DNA of 64,000 nt from Solibacillus sp040274725 (GTDB lineage: Bacteria; Bacillota; Bacilli; Bacillales_A; Planococcaceae): assembly GCA_040274725.1 (NCBI GenBank), contig JBEMAQ010000004.1:133788-197787 (forward strand), written 5' to 3'. Shown here piece after piece: positions 60,724 to 64,000 of this stretch. The notes beneath the pieces were generated by a model, which saw only the letters and a program-made list of their open reading frames with translations, did no database searches and was not told the DNA's origin. Every line of letters starts with the position of its first letter. The stretch's first letter is position 1. A program made the translations under genes and the position numbers.

Positions 60724-62178
60724 TTACACAATATCTACTAGATCATCAATCATGTGACTCATTTCGTCAACCGTACTATTGACCTCCTGTGCCAATGCCG
60801 CCTGTGTATTTGCTAAGTCACTAATTCCATCCATAAACGATAAGATTTTATCGATTTGCTGCTTTAATTCGGTTAAACCAACCTCAATATCATTTGTCGC
60901 ATTTGCACTATTATGTGCAAGCTTTCGTACTTCCTCGGCAACGACACCAAAGCCTTTACCATGCTCACCTGCCCGAGCTGCCTCAATTGCTGCGTTTAAG
61001 CCTAGTAAATTTGTTTGATCAGCAATGCTATTAATCAGATTTGAAATTGCCTGTGTGTCATCCGCGCTTTGCTTAGCAGTATTAGCAGCTTCTGCTGATT
61101 GTTCCTGTGAAGCAGCGAGCTCCTGTGCTTGTAGAGTTAATGAAGAGATGGTTTGAACGAGCTCCGTCATTGAATGGCCAAATGCGGTAGTGCGCTTTTT
61201 AATTTCGGTTGAGCGCTGTTCTTTTTCTACTTCAGCTGTAATGTCTCCAATGACACCCGCTAAATGCTCAATTTCACCTGACTCATCGATATGCTTATGA
61301 ATACTATTGCGCACCCACACATAGCCATTCTTGTTCAATAGTCGTAAATTAAACAATAATGTCTTACGGCTCGAATCTTTTAAAAATGCATCAAAAATAG
61401 CGAGACTTTCCTCTAAATCTTCTGGATATACAGTGGCTAAAAAATCCTCAATTGTCCCTTCATACGCGGGGCGGTTTTCACCTAAAATTTGATTGTATTG
61501 GTGAGAGAACCAATATTCTAACGCAGGTAAGGTGTTGCCATCACGTTTAAATGTGATGTAGTAAGATCCTTCAGACATCGCCTGTGTAATAAGGGAATGT
61601 TTTTTAATGGCACTTTGGATTGCCTGTTCTGATACGTAGCGCTCATGAATGTCAGTCATGACACCATAAAGCTGAATGCAGTCATTACTGCTATCCTGCC
61701 TTTTGATGAGCATTGTTGAAAATTCGCGCTTTTGTCCGGTAGCGGTATGTACTGCATGCTGAAGAGTATGCTGAAGACGTGTGGATTGAATAAATTGGTT
61801 AATTTCTTTTTTTAGCTGGTTTAGTTGCTCAGCTTGCAATAATCCTCCAAAAGCTGCAACTTCATTTTTTAGTGCAGACGAATGCTGATAACCTAATACA
61901 GCTAGGGCACTTGGCTGCCACTGAAAATGTGTGTTTACACTAAAGAAGTCCTGATTGAAGATTTTTGCCTCCCATACACCAGCTTGAAAGGCCTTTGCCA
62001 TAAAATTGAGGGAATCTATCTCATTTTGTTGAATTTGTTGCTGGCATGTTGCTTCTTTAAATTGGTTAAGTTCCTCCACAAGCCATAGTGGAATATCCTG
62101 CGTCTCACCTTGAGTAAATTGCTGTATATAATGTTGTACTGCTTGTTGTTCTAAATGTGTTTTCTTTTTTTTAAACAT
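60724..62178 (-). CDS. Soluble PAS-domain methyl-accepting chemotaxis protein
   Basis: 484 residues from ATG 62178 (AGGGGGC about 8 bases upstream). No transmembrane helix. The N-terminal half contains two PAS-like domains (about 50-170 and 190-310; NKNGYVWVRNSIHKHIDESGEIEHLAGVIGDIT is the end of a PAS/PAC unit), followed by a short signalling region with tip NLLGLNAAIEAARAGEHGKGFGVVAEEVRKLA. Cytoplasmic receptors of this type often sense redox state or energy. The signalling domain is shorter than in the membrane receptors of the window. Cofactor (FAD, haem) not evident. Confidence 0.88.
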   Translation of the reverse strand: MFKKKKTHLEQQAVQHYIQQFTQGETQDIPLWLVEELNQFKEATCQQQIQQNEIDSLNFMAKAFQAGVWEAKIFNQDFFSVNTHFQWQPSALAVLGYQHSSALKNEVAAFGGLLQAEQLNQLKKEINQFIQSTRLQHTLQHAVHTATGQKREFSTMLIKRQDSSNDCIQLYGVMTDIHERYVSEQAIQSAIKKHSLITQAMSEGSYYITFKRDGNTLPALEYWFSHQYNQILGENRPAYEGTIEDFLATVYPEDLEESLAIFDAFLKDSSRKTLLFNLRLLNKNGYVWVRNSIHKHIDESGEIEHLAGVIGDITAEVEKEQRSTEIKKRTTAFGHSMTELVQTISSLTLQAQELAASQEQSAEAANTAKQSADDTQAISNLINSIADQTNLLGLNAAIEAARAGEHGKGFGVVAEEVRKLAHNSANATNDIEVGLTELKQQIDKILSFMDGISDLANTQAALAQEVNSTVDEMSHMIDDLVDIV

Positions 62179-62329
62179 ACTGCGTTGCCCCCTGTTGATA
62201 ATTCCGAACATTCCGGAAATACTACTCTCTATTATTTTACAAGGTGTCTTTACATGTATCAATCTAGATAATAATGATTATTTCATCAATATTGTGACCT
62301 TTTAATTTCATTTTTATAGTAAAGGAGGG

Positions 62330-62542
62330 TTAAATCCCATTTTTTAGTCGAACGCCAATAGGAATACCGTGCATAAGCCTCGTTGTTTCAACGACTTGAA
62401 GTGGCATTCCTGTATTATTCGTAAAACTCATGTGCAACTTAGTTCCTGAACGTTCCCCGTAGTAAAGCACCCATGGTAAACGATTTTTCCCAACCGTAAT
62501 CATTGTAGAATCAATAGCTCTTTTTTGAACTTTAATTTTCGT
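62330..62542 (-). pseudogene. IS4-type transposase remnant
   Basis: About 70 codons open on the minus strand: IDSTMITVGKNRLPW, then YYGERSGTKLHMSFTNNTG, PLQVVETTRLMHG. IDST and GERSGTKLH are the D-containing core and following strand of IS4/IS5-group DDE transposases. No start, no N- or C-terminal domain and no inverted ends were found, so it is a dead fragment. Confidence 0.7.
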
Positions 62543-62570
62543 TTAGCAGCTCGGTACACTCATAAAAAAT

Positions 62571-62604
62571 AGCCACAAACCCTTATTCTATAAGGTTTAT
62601 GGCT
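62571..62604. terminator. Hairpin downstream of the IS remnant
   Basis: AGCCACAAACCCTTA with TAAGGTTTATGGCT, one bulge and one mismatch. Confidence 0.5.
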
Positions 62605-62709
62605 CAAAACAAGCGTATGAAGTGGTGAAACACAACTTAGTTGGCTAATAATACTAAAGGACAATTTGACCGATCAAATTCTCTTTTTTTGTGCTTGCTA
62701 GTATAATGA

Positions 62710-62737
62710 AATGAAGAAAGCTAGTTCTTTCTTCATT
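62710..62737 (+). terminator. Orphan hairpin before the hydrolase gene
   Basis: AATGAAGAAAG / CTTTCTTCATT exact stem with a T run. It ends an unidentified short transcript or guards the hydrolase promoter. Confidence 0.65.
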
Positions 62738-62834
62738 TTTTTAAACGATTCATACGCTTTACTTTAGTTAATTAACTGAACCCTTCATCAAATGAGCCAT
62801 GTTCTATTTCATTAGAAAGGAGCAATTTCTCACA

Positions 62835-63800
62835 ATGAAACGACGCTCACTCTTACAAATAACGGCCATTACAGCAACAACGCTTGTCGCTGTTTATTTT
62901 GCAATTGGTCTATTTTTCTATCACTTCGCACTCAATGCAAATGCTACGCAAAGTCGCACAGTTGGTGAAAAGCATTATATTAGTAGCCCTGCAATCGACG
63001 CTGAACGCGAACTACAAGAACGCGAAAAGGACCGGGATTTTTTACAAACAATCGCTCCTGAAGTCATGACCATCACCTCGCATGACGAGCTCGCGCTACA
63101 AGGCTATGTATACGAGCAGCCGACTCCTACAAATGACTGGGTGTTTGCTGCACACGGCTATACAGGTAGCGCGCGCCAAATGACACGTTGGAACCGACAG
63201 CTGTATGAGCTAGGCTATAACGTATTTGTGCCGGATTTGCGTGGACACGGAGAAAGTGAGGGCAACCATTACGGCATGGGGTGGCTCGATCAGCCAGACT
63301 TGCAGCTTTGGCTAGAACAACTCGTAACGCGTTCCCCTGATGCGCGCATTACACTTTACGGCGTCTCGATGGGGGCATCTGCTGTACTAAATTTAGCAAG
63401 TACCTCACTACCGTCTCAAGTGCAGGCAGTCATCGCCGACTCGGGCTTCACGAGTGTCGCGTCTATTTTTGAAACACAGCTGCACTCAATTTTTCACTTA
63501 CCATCGTTCCCGATTATGAACGCTGCTAATACGGTATCACAGCTTCGCATTGGTCTTGATTTTGATGAAGCGTCTACACTTGCGCAAGTACAAAATATTC
63601 AATTGCCTGTTTTATATATTCACGGTGCAGAGGATACGTTTGTACCTCAGGAAAATGTATATAAGCTTGCCGATGCAACAAAAGCCGAGCATTTTGTCTG
63701 GGTTGTAGAAGAAGCAACACATGCAGAGGCAGTGAAGGTCGAGCCAGACAATTACCGCGCACGAGTGGATGCGTTTATTCAGCAACATGTAAACGAATGA
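62835..63800 (+). CDS. Membrane-anchored alpha/beta hydrolase
   Basis: 321 residues from ATG 62835 (AAAGGAG about 12 bases upstream). One N-terminal membrane helix (about 6-29, LLQITAITATTLVAVYFAIGLFFYHF) suggests an anchored enzyme with the catalytic part outside. The hydrolase fold shows FAAHGYTGSARQ, VPDLRGHGESEG, the nucleophile elbow YGVSMGASAVLNLAS, ADSGFTSV, and HGAEDTFVP and THAEA for the Asp and His. Close families are annotated as alpha/beta hydrolases of the YqkD/BAAT-like type. Substrate unknown. Monocistronic. Confidence 0.87.
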   Translation: MKRRSLLQITAITATTLVAVYFAIGLFFYHFALNANATQSRTVGEKHYISSPAIDAERELQEREKDRDFLQTIAPEVMTITSHDELALQGYVYEQPTPTNDWVFAAHGYTGSARQMTRWNRQLYELGYNVFVPDLRGHGESEGNHYGMGWLDQPDLQLWLEQLVTRSPDARITLYGVSMGASAVLNLASTSLPSQVQAVIADSGFTSVASIFETQLHSIFHLPSFPIMNAANTVSQLRIGLDFDEASTLAQVQNIQLPVLYIHGAEDTFVPQENVYKLADATKAEHFVWVVEEATHAEAVKVEPDNYRARVDAFIQQHVNE

Positions 63801-63832
63801 CCGAAAAAAGAGTAAAAAGGATTAATATGGTA

Positions 63833-63883
63833 CTTGTGGTTCGGACACTTGAAAAAGAGTGTCCGAATCACAGGTATTTTTTT
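63833..63883 (+). terminator. Strong terminator of the hydrolase gene
   Basis: 18-base arms (63833-63850, 63859-63876) with few mismatches and a T7 tail. Confidence 0.9.
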
Positions 63884-63947
63884 ACAAATTAACTCAATAA
63901 ATTTAACACAAAAATATAAACCAGAAGAATATTGCATTACCAAAACT

Positions 63948-64000
63948 GATAACTCCCACCCCTAAAGGAGTGGGGTTCTAGGGAATACAAGCATTCCTTT
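63948..64000 (-). mobile_element. Probable end of an IS200/IS605-type element (tnpB 3' end / omega-RNA hairpin), cut by window edge
   Basis: Read on the minus strand: CCCACTCC, loop TTTA, GGGGTGGG (63955-63974), then GAGTTATCAG. This stem with its TTTA loop is the common 3' hairpin of the TnpB-associated RNA at the right end of these elements. One pair is a G-U wobble only on the minus strand, which favours an RNA from that strand. The frame before it could end a tnpB gene (reads GMLVFPRTPLL then stop). The body of the element lies beyond 64000. Confidence 0.45.

Noticed and set aside
62265..62286. AATAATGATTATT palindrome as a Fur box upstream of the PAS receptor
   Set aside because: It lacks the GATAAT...ATTATC core and fits simple AT-rich symmetry; too weak to report as a site.
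1..64000. tRNA, rRNA, CRISPR arrays, prophage or replication origin
   Set aside because: No tRNA cloverleaf, rRNA segment, regularly spaced direct repeats, phage genes or DnaA-box cluster were noticed anywhere in the window.

Overview
The window looks like chromosome from a low-to-medium GC, spore-forming, motile member of the Bacillales, most like the Planococcaceae/Caryophanaceae (Lysinibacillus or Solibacillus type). The basis is AGGAGG-type ribosome binding sites, T-box and SAM-I riboswitches, a CotA-like spore-coat laccase, a DUF3243 protein, an mhqR-mhqO-mhqD quinone-resistance operon, four chemoreceptors, and close family matches throughout. The species is an inference. No rRNA, tRNA, CRISPR array, prophage or intact transposon was found.

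Layout, left to right. 0-8 kb: the 5' three quarters of fhs (formate-THF ligase), a cold-shock gene, a Fur-box-controlled FmdE-like gene, a CotA-like multicopper oxidase, a zone of decayed genes and IS remnants, a DUF4166 gene, and an EamA exporter divergent from a LysR regulator. 8-15 kb: small conserved genes, a MITE-like inverted-repeat segment (8.9-9.4 kb), argGH, an acyl-CoA thioesterase and a short-chain dehydrogenase. 15-18.3 kb: an nsrR/hmp nitric-oxide defence pair with tandem operators, then a SAM-I riboswitch driving an NhaC-family (MetT-type) transporter. 18.3-25 kb: three small coiled-coil genes in tandem, a YcdB/YcdC-like protein, an MBL hydrolase, proC behind a proline T-box, and a second EamA exporter. 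25-35 kb: a dCache chemoreceptor, an FtsZ-like half protein with rnz, a metNIQ-type ABC transporter, a nucleoid-associated protein, and mhqRO(A)D.

35-53 kb is a purine/molybdenum island. On the minus strand pucC-pucD-pucE (three-subunit xanthine dehydrogenase) reads straight into a four-gene nucleoside/purine ABC transporter (ATPase, two permeases, BMP lipoprotein), next to a guanine deaminase. A second minus-strand run, pucA-pucB-moaA-modA-modB-moeB-moeA-moaE-moaD-moaB, with moaC on the other strand, supplies molybdate uptake, molybdopterin synthesis, cytidylylation and insertion. Together they take up purines, deaminate guanine to xanthine, oxidise it, and build the Mo cofactor needed. No modC ATPase or mobB is present in the window.

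53-64 kb: three further chemoreceptors (one single-TM without a sensor domain, one dCache, one soluble PAS type), a zinc alcohol dehydrogenase lacking the structural-zinc lobe, a Dus enzyme, a small conserved gene, an IS4-type transposase remnant, a membrane-anchored alpha/beta hydrolase, and at the right edge a hairpin resembling the 3' end of an IS200/IS605 tnpB/omega-RNA unit.

No single spectacular new system stands out. The best leads are the FtsZ-like protein with an altered tubulin signature coupled to rnz, the cysteine-free FmdE-like protein under a Fur box, the trio of small coiled-coil proteins with odd start sites, and several uncatalogued intergenic repeats.
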